64,000 nucleotides of DNA. Origin: Thamnidium elegans. Taxonomy: Eukaryota > Mucoromycota > Mucoromycetes > Mucorales > Mucoraceae. Position 1 is the first letter of the stretch, and each line of letters begins with the position of its first letter. Positions 20,518 to 32,612 of the stretch are shown here, in pieces. The notes under the pieces were generated by a model. It saw only the letters and a program-made list of their open reading frames with translations, had not been told where the DNA came from and did no database searches. Location of the stretch: positions 404,678 to 468,677 of the forward strand of contig JAIXMG010000029.1 in assembly GCA_025201345.1 (NCBI GenBank), read 5' to 3'. The position numbers and the translations under genes were made by a program.

Positions 20518-20590
20518 TAGCACCAGTCCGTTTCGATCAGACGACCTCAGGGTTATGAGCCCTGCGCGCTTCCTGCTGCGCCATGGTGCT
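20518..20590 (-). tRNA. Initiator tRNA-Met (CAT), 73 nt, intronless
   Basis: A full cloverleaf folds with standard numbering: acceptor AGCACCA/TGGTGCT, D-stem GCGC/GCGC, anticodon stem CAGGG/CCCTG with CAT at 34-36, T-stem GTCTG/CGGAC and discriminator A73. Initiator features are A1:U72, three G:C pairs at the base of the anticodon stem (GGG/CCC) and the T-loop ATCGAAA with A54 and A60 instead of TTCGANN. Internal A and B boxes are present. A short T-rich stretch follows on the minus strand (20501-20517) as Pol III terminator. It decodes the start AUG with eIF2. Confidence 0.95.
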
Positions 20591-21005
20591 ACTTGATATT
20601 TATTCATTCTGCTTTAAAATGATAGATGTAAAATATTAAAAATTACACCACGTGATTATCACCTGATTGAGCATCCTTTATTGGTTCTTGACTTGAAATG
20701 AACATAAAAGATATAGTTTATTAAAGTAAAAATACTCAATTGGAAAAGTTATTCTTTATTAGATATAAAAAGGCGATCTTTTTATATTAAATTAAAATGG
20801 TACAAATAATGATAATCCAATCTAAAGTACGTGTGGTAATCAAACTAGAATAGATAGGAAAATCATATGTAAAACTACTAAGAAATCGTGTCATGCAATA
20901 ACATTAATAATTCTAAACTACGTTTAAGAAATCAGACCACAAGTTAAGAAAGCTAGCTTTGTAATTGAGCTACTAAAATATAACCTGAAAAATTAATTAC
21001 CCAGA

Positions 21006-21165
21006 TGTGATATCAACGGCTATAAAAATAAAAGTGAATATCAGAATACAAAAAATAAAATATAATAAAAACCATTAACTTTTTAAAGTCTGATAATTTT
21101 CTGTTATTATATTTTATTTTTTGTATTTTGATATCCACTTCTATGTTATAACCATCAATATCACA
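21006..21165. mobile_element. Foldback MITE, about 160 bp
   Basis: The two halves are inverted copies of each other over about 62 bp. The left end reads TGTGATATCAACGGCTATAA, the right end inverted reads TGTGATATTGATGGTTATAA, and both continue to AATACAAAAAATAAAATATA near the centre. It has no coding capacity. A right-half-like copy lies just before 51199. The superfamily is unknown. Confidence 0.7.
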
Positions 21166-21279
21166 GTAAAGTAAAAGTATATATAAAAAGAAAAGGAAAA
21201 AAGATAATAAAAGAAAAGGTAATAAGTTAAAAAAAAAAAAAAAAAAAGAGCTTCGAATTTATAAGCATACTAAAAAAGA

Positions 21280-21371
21280 GTATTTTCTACTGAAAATAGC
21301 AGAATACCTTCCGTACCTAGTAATTATGCCCGCTAATAACAGTATCATTTACTAAATATCTAGCCATAGTT
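21280..21371 (+). mobile_element. CACTA-like element terminal fragment
   Basis: About 90 bp closely matching the right end of the element at 55075-56369: GAGTATTTTCTACTGAAAAT, then CTAATAACAGTATCATTTAC and TAAATATCTAGCCATAGT. The terminal CACTA-type G is changed and no left end was found nearby, so this is a remnant. Confidence 0.65.
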
Positions 21372-22176
21372 AACTTCTAATCTTCACAGAGTATTATCAA
21401 ACAGTGTTATTTAAAACAGAAGGATAATCAGTCAAAATGACAAAGAAGTAAATCTTATAAAGTAAAATTTTAGATGAAATAATAGTAATATTCTCTTTCG
21501 AGTGTATATAAGCAATGATAGCTATATAATGAAAGATGAGATAGGGATACGGGTTAAAACAAACGAAGTGAACGCTAAAAAGATAACTTAAATCTACAGA
21601 AGTTAAGTTTATTAAAAAAAAAAGGAAAAATAATACCGAAACGTAGCACCAACTTGATCTACCCGACAATTTTATTTTGAAATCGCAATCATAATTATTA
21701 TTTAACCGTTAACTTTAATCAACAATATCAATTGATATTAATTAGCTGACAACATAATTCAGTTGGTTTTTATAATTTTATCCAAGGTGTGTGTTACTTG
21801 AGACATTTATAATTTGGGTTTAACAGTGTTGACATTTTCTTATCTGTTTGGGAGATAAAGGTAACCATTTGAAGTTTTATATAGTAACTACAACAACTGC
21901 AATTATTTTTATATAAGATAAAGTACACTACGAAAAAGGATAATACATCCAAAAGTAAAATAAGATTTTGCAACATTTTATTCAATATCAAAAGCTATTT
22001 TAAACTCTAAGTAATGCGATGTACAATAGCAGATATATCTATTACAAATTAAATGGACTGATAAAAAGTTAAATTGAAATAGACAATTTTTTATTATTAC
22101 TACTAACAATGCTATAACAAAATGTGCAAATGACAAAATTTATAGATTCAGGTATAAACTTCCTCTTTCATTGTTT
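21372..22176. other. Gene-free region
   Basis: About 800 bp of AT-rich sequence with no supported gene; it includes the 3' flank of pyruvate carboxylase. Open frames here are short and without motifs. Confidence 0.45.
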
Positions 22177-25100
22177 TTACTCTTTAGCGATTTGAATAAC
22201 CAAGTCTCCAGAACTTAATGAATCTCCAGCTTCAGCAACAACACGATCTACTATACCAGAGATAGGAGCAGTAACTACAGTTTCCATTTTCATCGCACTT
22301 AACACAGCAATTTGTTCACCTGATTTAATTATTTGTCCTGGCTTGACCTTGATTTCAATAACGACACCAGACATGGGAGCAGCAACATCGCCAGGTTTAG
22401 CCAAATTAGCCTTTTCACGAGTAACCACTTCGACATTTGCAGTTGTATCGTGAATACCAACAACACGAGCCTCACCATTAAGTTCGAAATAAACATCTCG
22501 CTTGCCACTTGGGTTAAGAGGTCCTACAGCTAATAATTTAATAATCAATGTCTTTCCTTCTTCAATTTCCACTTGGAACTCCTCTCCGATTGCAGGCTTT
22601 GAAAGGAAGTAACGCGTAGGAATAACTGAAAGATCACCATATTGTCCTACGATATCACGATAGTCAGCAAAGACGCGAGGATATAAAGCAGCTGAAATAA
22701 CATCGTAATCACGAATATTACTGCCGTACTTTGTTGTCAATTCTGTCTTGAGAGCAGCAAGGTCCAATGATTGTAACGTAGCACCAGGACGACCATTGAT
22801 AGGAGGCAAATCACGAATAATATTCGAGCGTAAAGGTTCAGGGAACCCACCGTAAGGTTGACCCAGATAACCTTGAAAGAATTCGACAACAGAAGTTGGG
22901 AAAGAAAGGGTAGACGCACGATCAATAACGTCTTGGCCAGTTAAAGAATTGGATACCATAAATTGAGCTAAATCACCAACTACCTTTGAAGAAGGAGTTA
23001 CTTTAACTAAATTACCACATAATTTATTGGCTTCTGAATAAGCTTTTTTAACTTGAACCCATTGTGTGCCGAGACCTAATTGCTGTGCTTGGAACATCAA
23101 ATTTGTATATTGACCACCAGGCATTTCATGATCGTATACACCTGAATCAGCTGATTTGACATTAGCTTCAAAGCAAGAGTAAAGGAGACGTGCTTGTTCC
23201 CAGTATGAGTTAAGAGCATGGATGTTTTCCATGTTGATACCTGTACCCATATTGGTTTGCTCTAAAGTAGCAACTAAAGCACCCATAGCAGGTTGAGAAG
23301 TCATACCAGACATGGAATCAATAGCAGCATCAATAATATCAGCACCTGCAGCAGCAGCAGCCATCATAGAAGCAACACCAGTACCGGCAGTATCATGCGT
23401 ATGCATATGAATAGGTAAATCAGGAAACTTTTTACGCAAGGTACTAACCAGCAAAGTAGCAGCTGCAGGCTTTAAAAGACCAGCCATATCTTTAATACCC
23501 AAAATATGAATACCTTCGTTAACTAATTGTTGAGTTAAATCGACGTAGTACTCTAAATTGTATTTTGTTTTTTTGGGATCGGATACGTCTCCTGTATAAC
23601 AAATACTAGCTTCGATTACACCGCCAGCTTTTTTAACAGCGTCAATGCCAAGTTTCATATTTTCAACGTAATTTAAAGAATCAAAGATACGGAATATATC
23701 CATACCCGCTTTGACAGCCTTATCGCAGAATTCATATACTACATTATCAGGGTAAGATGTATAACCTACTGCGTTTGCACCACGAAGTAACATTTGAAAA
23801 GGAATGTTTGGCACTGATTTACGAAGTTTGGTAAGGCGATCCCAAGGGTCTTCATGTAAGAAACGCATAGCTACATCAAACGTAGCACCTCCCCAGCATT
23901 CAAGCGAAAATGCATTTGAAAGACCATGCGCTGTTGCGTTTGCAACTCGAAGCAAATCAATAGTACGGACACGAGTAGCCAATAAACTTTGATGAGCATC
24001 ACGCCATGTGGTGTCCATAATTAAAACACCAGGATGGGCTCGTACTGCTTTAGCAAAGCCGGCAGGGCCTTGATCAAGTAAAACTTTTCGCCAACCGTCT
24101 GGAGCAGGAGAATTCACATCCAACTGGTTTCCTTGAGGATCAGATAGAGTAGGTATATCAATTTCTTGCTTATAAGTGGGCTCACCAACTTGACCTTTCA
24201 CTTGTGAACCATTTACTACTACATCACCCAAGTATCCCAGCATACGTTGAGCTCGGTTTTGGTATTGGACCAGTTGAAATAAATCAGGAGTATCGTCAAT
24301 AAAGGTAGTCCAACAATTACCCGTCATAAAGGTATCGTAGGTGACAAGACGTTGCAAAAATGGAATGTTTGTTTTAACACCACGAATACGGAACTCGACA
24401 AGGGCACGTACTACTTTACGACGAGCTACCTCAAATGTAGAACCAGTACAAGTTACTTTGACGAGAAGCGAGTCATAATGAGGAGTAATGACAGCGCCTG
24501 CAAAACCAGCACCACCATCAAGACGCACACCGTTACCACCTGATGAGCGATACACTTCTATTTTACCAGTATCTGGTTGGAAATTCTTTTCAGGGTCTTC
24601 TGTTGTTACACGGCATTGAATTGCATAACCTCTTTGACGAATGCGTTGCTGAGTTAAACCAAGTTGAGGTAACAGAGCGCCAGCCGCAATTTGGATTTGA
24701 GCAGCCACAATATCGATACCAGTAATTTCTTCCGTGATAGTATGTTCTACTTGAATACGAGGATTGATTTCAATAAAGTAATGGCGGTTTTGAGCATCTA
24801 CTAAGAATTCAGCAGTGCCCGCGTTTTTATATTTCACTGCTTTAGCAATCTTGATAGCGTCAGCCAAGATGGCTTCGCGACACTTGCTATCCAGGTTTTT
24901 CGCAGGTGCAATCTCAACTACTTTTTGGTGACGACGCTGAACGGAACAATCACGCTCGAATAAATGAACTACGTTACCGGCACGATCGGCTAAAAGCTGT
25001 ACTTCAATATGACGAGGCTTGTCCAAAAATCGCTCGATAAAAACAGTACCGTCTCCAAATGCTGCTAATGCTTCGGATTTTGCACGGTTAAATGAGTCTT

Positions 25101-25892
25101 GAAAGGATTCCGCGTCACGTACTACTCGCATACCTCTACCTCCACCTCCCATAGCTGCTTTGATGATAACAGGAAAACCGTGTTCCTCGATAAACTGTTT
25201 ACCGTCCGTGTATTCACTGACTGGACCTGGTGTACCTGGTACAACTGGTACATCACATTCCATAGCTATTTTTTTTTTTTTGTTATTTAGTATTGCGTAT
25301 ATGATGCACCTTTTTTTTTCTTACCTATAGTTCTAGCTTTTGTTTTATCACCTAAACTATCAATAACTTCAGGAGTAGGGCCAATAAAAGTAATACCGGC
25401 AGCTTCTACTTTACGAGCGAATTCAGCATTCTCGGATAAAAAACCGTAACCTGGATGTATCATGGATACATTTCTTTCTTTAGCAATACGAATAATTTCG
25501 TCTTGAGCCAAGTAAGCGCCAACAGGAGTGAATTGACCTATTTGACCGATTTGATATGCTTCATCTGCCTATAGAAAAAAAAAAAGAAAGAAAGATGTAA
25601 GTGCATATAAATAAATAAGTTTTTTATTTGTGTACCTTATAACGATGCATAGATAATCTATCTTCGTTTGAAAATATTGCAACGGTTCTCATAGAAAGTT
25701 CATGAGCTGTACGGAAAACACGGATAGCGATTTCCTATATTTTTTCGTAAGTATAAAACGTACTTTTTTTTTTAGAGTACTTACACCACGGTTAACGACC
25801 ATCAATTTCCTAAGGTTTCCCATCACCTCACTATTTCTACGAATAGTTTCAACCGAGTGTTCACGTACGGGTGGTTTCAAGTTTTCAGACAT
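22177..25892 (-). CDS. PYC: Pyruvate carboxylase, 4 exons, 1179 aa
   Basis: Biotin enzyme making oxaloacetate from pyruvate, bicarbonate and ATP (anaplerosis; important for organic-acid and lipid production in Mucorales). Exons are 25785-25892, 25636-25734, 25325-25568 and 22177-25265. The start MSENLKPPVREHSVETI lacks a mitochondrial presequence, as in cytosolic fungal PYC. Domains in order: biotin carboxylase (KLMVVNRGEIAIRVFRTAHE, MIHPGYGFLSENAEFA, KAAMGGGGRGMRVV, FIEINPRIQVEHTITEEITG), carboxyltransferase (DTTWRDAHQSLLATRVRT, FSLECWGGATFDVAMRFL, HMHTHDTAGTGVASM), and the biotinyl domain with SAMKME, biotin Lys about 1143. Length equals yeast Pyc1/2 within a residue or two. Confidence 0.98.
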
Positions 25893-26132
25893 GATATAAA
25901 AATTTCGTGTCTTTTCTTTAAAGAAAAAGAAAAAGAAAATAAAGATAAAAAAAGGTTTGTTTTTGTATTTATAAAAACTGGAAAAAAGGGAAATAATATA
26001 TATGAAACAAGTTTTATTTAAACATGTTTGAAGGACATGAAGGGGGGGGGGGGAGGATTACACAGACAAAAAAAAAAATAAAAAAAATTATATAATACAC
26101 GAAACAATATATATAAGAAAAAAAAAGGGGGG

Positions 26133-28604
26133 TTAACGCCAACTTGTATTTCTATTTGATTGAAATGATCTTACAACAACATCACTTGCCATTAAAGAAC
26201 TGTGCTCTAATAAAAAGAATTCCAAGTCTTGCCAACCTCCGCCAACACGTATAAGTACCTTATTGTTTTTAAACTGGCCACCTCTTCTATCGCCATAAGT
26301 CATTAATTTACAAGTGTACATCTTTTTCCCACCCATAGAAGACATGCTAAGTTCATTTCCAAAGTAATATCGTCCCGGTTGAGCCTTTTGACATTTAATT
26401 GATATCGGGCTAGCGTTTACTATTTGGCCTACTTCTATGTCTAACGGATCCTTTGGATCAGGATGATAAATTGCATCTTCACTGAAAGATATTTCCATTG
26501 TTGTATTTGAAGCACGATTGCGTAACGCAGGCATAGATTGTTTTTTCCTTAAAACAAGGTTTGGGTCTCTGTAAGAGGCATATTCTGTTTCATGTGATAT
26601 AACGTATTTTGGTATAGGCGGAACAGGTGGTGGTGGTTTATTGAAATTATTATTTCGTAGTTGTGATTTTGGTCGGGGTATCATGGGAGAAGCAGACCGA
26701 ATTGAGTCTTCTTTTGGAGTCTTTGGTCTTGGTATAAATGAAGGTGTAACCGACCTTTTGAGATTAGAAGGTGACATGACACGATTAGTCATTAAATCAC
26801 CCATACTACTTTTAGATCTTATTGTATTATTTCTATTGTTGTTTGTCCTTGTGGTAGGTGGATTAGGTGTCTTGGATCTAACAATAGAATTTAAAGGTTG
26901 TGATCTTCTTGTATTTACTGAAGGCGGTCTAGTTGGATTACTTAATTTCATTAAATCTACTCCATAATTCCTTTCATCTTCATCATAAAAATCTTCAGTG
27001 TTACGTTTTGTTGTAATACTTCCATTTCGGGTTGGTCTTGGTGTTTTAGTTTGTCTTCTTGTTTGTTGTTGTTGTTGTGATGGAGAAGAACCAACAGAAG
27101 AAGAATCAGATATGCTTCCACGTAATAAAGATTGATGATCAAATGTACTTGTACTTGATTTACGTGGAGAAGATCTACCTATTGAATTTCTATCACTTGC
27201 ACTATTTGGAGTTATACTACGTACACTTCTATTTTCTAATTGTTGTTGAAATGATGGTTCAGGTGTTCTATACCTTATATTTTTCCAGCCGTTTCTATTA
27301 TTCTCTGTTGATGTTGAATGAATAGAAGAAGACGAAGAAGTTGTTGCAGATATAATTCTTTCAGTTTCAATTAAATCTCTCATACGTAACTCGTCCATAA
27401 CTTCTTTCAAATTATTCCATCGAATAATCATTGTATCATGTCTTTGAGAAGTTGGATTATCTCGTGTTGCTCTTGCAGCTATACCATTGCCCAACATGGT
27501 CAACATGCGGTCAATACTTGGCGTATAATACTTGTACTTTGCTTCAAAGCTTTTTTCAATCGATTTAAACTGATCTTTATCTACAGGTTGTGTTGTAGTC
27601 GTAGGATGATGATGAGGATGAATTGATCTTAAAAAACTCTTTGAAAACTTATCAAAGGTGCTTGTTGGCTGAGTCGCTTGCCAATCTCTTGTTTGTTGAA
27701 TTAGATTATAACATTGTACAACTGATCTATCAAGCCCATCGATCATGGCGTCTACTTTATCTGCAACTCTACGAAATACAGCTAACCAACGATCCTCTTT
27801 ATGTTCAAATTTTAATTCATCACGTTCATACTGTAATATTTCCCATTTTTCTTTTACTTTATCAAATATCCTATTTAATCTTGTATCTATAATTTGCATT
27901 GAATTAATACGATGGTAAATTTGTTCAATTGATTGTAATAGTGGTTCAAAAGCGTTATCAATAGCAATCATCAATTGGTCATCTTTGCTATTTTGTAACC
28001 ACTTTGTATCCATACTAAAGTCAGTAGTAGTAGTAGTAGTTGTAGAACTACTCTCTAATTCTGAAGTATTAGATGACGTAGATGATGCAGTAGAAATAGA
28101 TGCATGTTTCTTCTCCTGAAAATCAAATATCATGGTTGAAATATCATCAATTTGTATTATCAAAAGTTCAATAGACTTTGTCAATTCTTTTTCATTGTTA
28201 CTTGTTATTACTTGTTTCTTTACAGAAGCTAAAAAATGCTGTAAACTTGACCACTCTGATTGTATCCTTGTTATCTTTATCTGCTGCTGTTGTTGTTGCA
28301 TTATATTCTGGTCTCCTTTATTGAATATAATGTCACTTAGATCGGACAAGACTTGAATTAAAGGCTCCATAATCACCATGGAGTTTTCAAGTGGTTCAAG
28401 ATCTTTCACAAAGTAGTCATCCTGGTTTACTTGTTGTTCTAAAGTAAATGTTGCCAAGTGAATTGATTCTAACCCGTTTGATATTTTGTTTATAATAATT
28501 TGAAATACATTTAAGAGTTCTGGTTGAGAAAGGGCATCATGGGAACTAAATACATGTTCTATTTCCTTATCTGGGAGCGATATTTGACCTAAAGTTGTTG
28601 TCAT
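26133..28604 (-). CDS. GAR/GAS2-domain cytoskeletal protein, possibly Kar9-related, 823 aa
   Basis: Single exon. The C-terminal 105 residues form a GAR (GAS2-related) domain (VGQIVNASPISIKCQKAQPG, YYFGNELSMSSMGGKKMY, KVLIRVGGGWQDLEFFLLEH), which binds microtubules in GAS2 and spectraplakins. The N-terminal half is helical with spectrin-like stretches (YHRINSMQIIDTRLNRIFDK, WAVFRR-type segments). Between about residues 400 and 700 is a disordered Ser/Thr/Pro/Arg/Asn-rich linker with many SxIP-like and TP/SP sites, typical of microtubule plus-end proteins. Fungal proteins with this layout belong to the Kar9-type family that couples microtubules to actin. The N-terminal assignment is tentative; the GAR domain is clear. 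Confidence 0.8.
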   Translation of the reverse strand: MTTTLGQISLPDKEIEHVFSSHDALSQPELLNVFQIIINKISNGLESIHLATFTLEQQVNQDDYFVKDLEPLENSMVIMEPLIQVLSDLSDIIFNKGDQNIMQQQQQQIKITRIQSEWSSLQHFLASVKKQVITSNNEKELTKSIELLIIQIDDISTMIFDFQEKKHASISTASSTSSNTSELESSSTTTTTTTDFSMDTKWLQNSKDDQLMIAIDNAFEPLLQSIEQIYHRINSMQIIDTRLNRIFDKVKEKWEILQYERDELKFEHKEDRWLAVFRRVADKVDAMIDGLDRSVVQCYNLIQQTRDWQATQPTSTFDKFSKSFLRSIHPHHHPTTTTQPVDKDQFKSIEKSFEAKYKYYTPSIDRMLTMLGNGIAARATRDNPTSQRHDTMIIRWNNLKEVMDELRMRDLIETERIISATTSSSSSIHSTSTENNRNGWKNIRYRTPEPSFQQQLENRSVRSITPNSASDRNSIGRSSPRKSSTSTFDHQSLLRGSISDSSSVGSSPSQQQQQTRRQTKTPRPTRNGSITTKRNTEDFYDEDERNYGVDLMKLSNPTRPPSVNTRRSQPLNSIVRSKTPNPPTTRTNNNRNNTIRSKSSMGDLMTNRVMSPSNLKRSVTPSFIPRPKTPKEDSIRSASPMIPRPKSQLRNNNFNKPPPPVPPIPKYVISHETEYASYRDPNLVLRKKQSMPALRNRASNTTMEISFSEDAIYHPDPKDPLDIEVGQIVNASPISIKCQKAQPGRYYFGNELSMSSMGGKKMYTCKLMTYGDRRGGQFKNNKVLIRVGGGWQDLEFFLLEHSSLMASDVVVRSFQSNRNTSWR

Positions 28605-29538
28605 GAATCTCTTTATTATATTATTAAAAAAACAGTTTTTTTCACAAAAGAAAAAGAAAAGGAAACAGTTTTTTTTTATTTTTTTGTTAGTACCTTCTTA
28701 ATTTGTCTAATAAGGGATATACTACTAAAAAGAAAATTGTAATAAATAAAAAAAGGTCTTTATTAAAACAGGTGAAAATCAGGAGCTCAGACTACTATTG
28801 TTATGAAAGAATAAGGTGGTACAATAATTATTTTTTTTAAAGGAGTTTTGTATTGGGTCCCCAAACACACGTTTTAGGTTTAATTTCAATAAAAAAAAAA
28901 CTCATTGTCATATCTAAAAAAGAAAAAACCAGAACTTTATGCATTGTCGTTTTTATTCATGAGTTGACATCTTATGGGGAATATATGTGTATATCGAGGC
29001 ATTCTTCACTTTTTTTTTAAAAAAAACAGGACGGAACAAAATATACATGTATTTGTGCGTGTGTGCCTAAGCGTATGTAAGTGTCAAGATGCCCTGACAA
29101 CCAAGGTCGTGGTGATTCATTGAAATATCTGTTTACTAAATATGCTAAAATACAAAGAATTAGCTTTATTTTTTTTCATCACTCTACTTGTTTTATTGCC
29201 ACCGGGTAAACATTTATCATATGTAACCCTTTTTGATCGTCGCTATGGATATAAAAAGGGGCCGACTTGGCCTTGAGATCATCCATATAAAGAAGGCATC
29301 CTTACATTTATAATATTTGTTTAAACAAACCACGAAAGAAAGAAAAAAAGAAGACACGTAGAACTGATTTTTTTTTAAATGTGTATTTCCCCATTTTTAT
29401 TTAGTTTTTTCAGGGTAGTTTTTTTTTTATATAATACAATGGATTTTAAAAACAGTTAAATTTGGGGGTGAGAAAAGATGCGCACTTATGATACATGTGA
29501 TATAAAATGGTATATAATGAGGGGAGGGGAAAGAGTTT
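28605..29538. other. Intergenic region upstream of GAR gene
   Basis: About 930 bp between two minus-strand genes, with T and A runs. It holds the promoter of the GAR gene and the 3' flank of the MATE gene. No gene seen. Confidence 0.45.
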
Positions 29539-30572
29539 TTAAACTAAATTTTCTGTGACTTTATCTTTTTCTACTTTAACTCGCAATTGAGCTCTTTTGA
29601 CTTCTTGAAACCAATCAATATTGAGCAAAAAGACGACTTCACCAAAAGCCACCAAAAATAAAGCGATAGTTAAACCAGTCCAAAGGCCAGTCAATGCCCA
29701 ATTTAGTTTGAACGTTAAATAAAACCCAAACGGTAAGGCAATTAAATAATACGCAACCAAGTTTATCCAAGCAGCTACGTTTTGTCGACCGAGACCTCGA
29801 ATCACGCCTCCGCCTACACTAGCAATACCGTCTGTCACTTGAAAGATGGCAAATATGGGAAGTACGTTCGATACCATATCAATCACTTTTTGGTCAGAAG
29901 AAAATAACAAGCCGAGTTTGGATCGTGTCAGTAAAAAGAACAACGAGTTGATGATGCCGAACAAGACAGAGAACAGCAAAGCAGTAGTGGACGCTACTTT
30001 AGCCTTGTATCCATAGTTACCGCCGATAGCGTTGCCTACTCGATTAGTAGCAGCGATTGAAATACCCATCGGTATCGTATACGTTGCCGACGATAATGTC
30101 AGCAGGATACTCTGAGCTGCTAAATCGGTCGTACCCAAATAACTAGCAGCTAAAGAAGAAACTTCAAATGCGGTCCATTCTGCACAGATAATAATAATAC
30201 CGCTAAAAGCTAGCTTTAAAAACGGTACCCAGTCTTTTAAGCATTCTCTTGACCATCCTCCCCATCCTTCTGACCCCTTCACAAATTTGGCGTAGGCGAT
30301 TAATAATAAAAACATGATCCAGTAACTAAAACTAGTGGCTAATGGTGCACCGATGAATCCCATACCAAACGTATAGACAAATGCGTAGTTTAATACAAAG
30401 TTTAACGGAGCTGTTACCATCATGGAATAGGTTGAGGCGTGCATAATTCCTTGTGCTTGAAGGTATCTTTTGGTCGCTTCGAATGCTATATATGCCGGCG
30501 CTCCAGGTAAAAGATATCGTAAAAAGAGGCCTAATTTTTTTTTTGGGTTAGTATCAAATTACAAAAATATCG

Positions 30573-30606
<34 letters not shown>

Positions 30607-31181
30607 TGCAAATCCTGCTAATTCAGGATCTTGATCAAAATATAACATTATCGAAGTAGCATTCCACCAAACACAAGCAATTGGTATAAACAATAAAGCC
30701 AATACGAGATAAGCTCTTTGTAAATGTACACCGATAATAGTTTTATCTTTAGAAGCCGTCCAAGATTGAGAACATAATGTATCGAGAGCAGTAGTTGTAC
30801 CGTACGCGATACTCCAAGCCGATACATTTACAAACATGGAAGCTAAAGCTGAAGCACCTAATTCAACGGAACCCTAAATTAAGTAAAAATGAAATAAAAT
30901 AAATAAACAACAAAAAGTGTTTCAAATATATATATATACTTTACAAGATGACCCAAGGTAAATATACTAGCAAATTGAAACGAACTTTGAAGTAAATAAG
31001 TTCCGATAATAGGTAAACTGTTATAGAATATCCAGTGAAATTCTTGCTGTAGAGTCGTATGATCCAGGTGTTTGCCTGGTAATAGTGGAACTGATTCTGT
31101 TAGTGTAAGTGAAGCAGAAGAGGATATAGAGTGTCTGTCATCATCTTCTATAGGTTGTTGATGGTATATCCGATTTGACAT
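29539..31181 (-). CDS. MATE-family multidrug/metabolite exporter, 3 exons, 498 aa
   Basis: Multi-pass antiporter of the MATE family (yeast Erc1 type). Exons are 30945-31181, 30606-30873 and 29539-30530. The N-terminal 35 residues are hydrophilic and Ser-rich (SSSASLTLTESVPLLPG). The family start is FHWIFYNSLPIIGTYLLQSS, followed by FTLGHLGSVELGASALASMF, WSIAYGTTTALDTLCSQSWT (the conserved LDTLCSQ block), LRYLLPGAPAYIAFEATKRY and a second half with FQVTDGIASVGGGVIRGLGR. About 12 hydrophobic helices are present. Substrate cannot be told from sequence. Intron 2 begins GTA followed by about 27 A. Confidence 0.93.
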
Positions 31182-32273
31182 ACTTTTTTTTTTATTTTTT
31201 TTTATAAAATTTTGTTAAAGAAAAAGGAGAAAAAAATGGGTTTTTATCTAATGAACTGATAGAAAGGCATTAAATACAAAAAAAAAAAAAAAAAAGTGAC
31301 ACAATTTCTTTCTTACCCCGCTTTAGTTTTTACTATTTCGGTTGCTTTCATTTGTTAATGTTTGTTCAATGCCCTTTTTTTATATATGTAAAAGAGAGTG
31401 TGAGAGTTAATTCTTCGGGACATTTATTCGTTATAAAGTTTACTTTGTGGTCATATACTATATAGACGGGAAATTTTGGTTTCTATCATAGAAACCCCGT
31501 TGGAAAATGACGTACAAAAAAAATCTTCTTCCAATGATTGCAAAGGAACTGGGCCCAGATTTCTTTTTTCGGTGTATTAAATACATCATAGCGCATCCAT
31601 TGGTTATACTCCACGAAAAGAAAAAACAAATATCTGTATGTGTAATAGTAGGATAATAGTAAAGGGAACAATTATGCAAAAAATGTAGTTTGATGCAATA
31701 TGTGCTGTCCTCAACCCTTACTTTTTAACCGAGAAAAATACCACAAAAAAAAAAAGAAGGATTTATTCTATTGCAGTTTTTAAGGAGTATGTGCACCAAG
31801 TAAGAAATATATAGCACCATACCATCTCCCTTAGTGCGTTTTAGTTTTTAATGTCACGGTATCTATTTATTTGCAAAATTTTGACATTTCTTGTAATAAA
31901 GTTATTAAAAGAAATGTTGTAACGTAATAGATTAAGTTTTGATATCTGTAGTACTACGTCCGTGTTACTTGAGTCTAGGGTGATCACTTTTTTTTTCTGA
32001 AGCGTGTGTCATGTTAACGCTTAAATGAAAAAAAAAAGTTAATCACCACTTTGTATACACAAATTGTGAAATATTAAGATACGTGTTTCATTCTATAAAA
32101 GTAGAAATGAATTTTTTTTTTTAATATGGCGCGGGGATTTTTTTTCTGTAAAAAAACAAAGAGACGTATAAACACATTAATGATAAAAAAGGCGAGGATA
32201 AGTACAGATGTACTTTTTTTTTATCATTTCTTTTCTTACCTTATTTTTTTTTTAAAAAAAACACACACAGACA
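31182..32273. other. Divergent promoter region MATE / PMP3
   Basis: About 1.1 kb with A/T runs and scattered short open frames without motifs. T-rich tracts and the sequence ACACACACAGACA immediately precede the PMP3 ATG. No further gene supported. Confidence 0.45.
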
Positions 32274-32381
32274 ATGGCAGATTGTTGTATAATTTTAGTA
32301 ACTATTTTATGTCCACCAGTTGGTGTATTTTTAATGTTTGGATGTGGTGCAGACCTGTGTATAAACATGTAACATATTTAT

Positions 32382-32418
<37 letters not shown>

Positions 32419-32612
32419 AATTTTTTATTAGCTGTTTAACTGTTCTTGGTTATCTTCCTGGTAAATAAATAAATAGATATATATATATATTGAAATTATA
32501 CTAAGATTACAATTTAGGTCATATTCATGCCTTTTATTTGATGTTTACTCGGTACCAACGTCCTTCTCAGCAGTACGTCTCTTATCAACCTCCACCGCAA
32601 GCATATAATTAA
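32274..32612 (+). CDS. PMP3: Plasma membrane proteolipid PMP3-like, 3 exons, 68 aa
   Basis: Small two-helix membrane protein of the UPF0057/PMP3 family, which modulates plasma-membrane potential and salt tolerance. Exons are 32274-32356, 32432-32460 (29 nt) and 32518-32612. The protein starts MADCCIILVTILCPPVGVFL, continues with FGCGADLCLTVLGYLPGHIH and FYLMFTRYQRP, and ends in a Gln/Pro/Tyr tail. These are the family hallmarks (two TM helices around a CPP and GYxPGxxHAFY). The exon 1 phase was set by the second helix. The first intron contains an A run of about 31 nt. Confidence 0.93.

Noticed and set aside
27059..28356. Plus-strand frames across the GAR gene
   Set aside because: Antisense to a long intronless coding sequence; caused by repetitive Ser/Thr/Gln codons.
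32126..32431. 101-codon frame beginning MARGFFFCKK
   Set aside because: It runs through the real PMP3 exon in another frame and ends in a poly-Lys stretch from an intronic A run.
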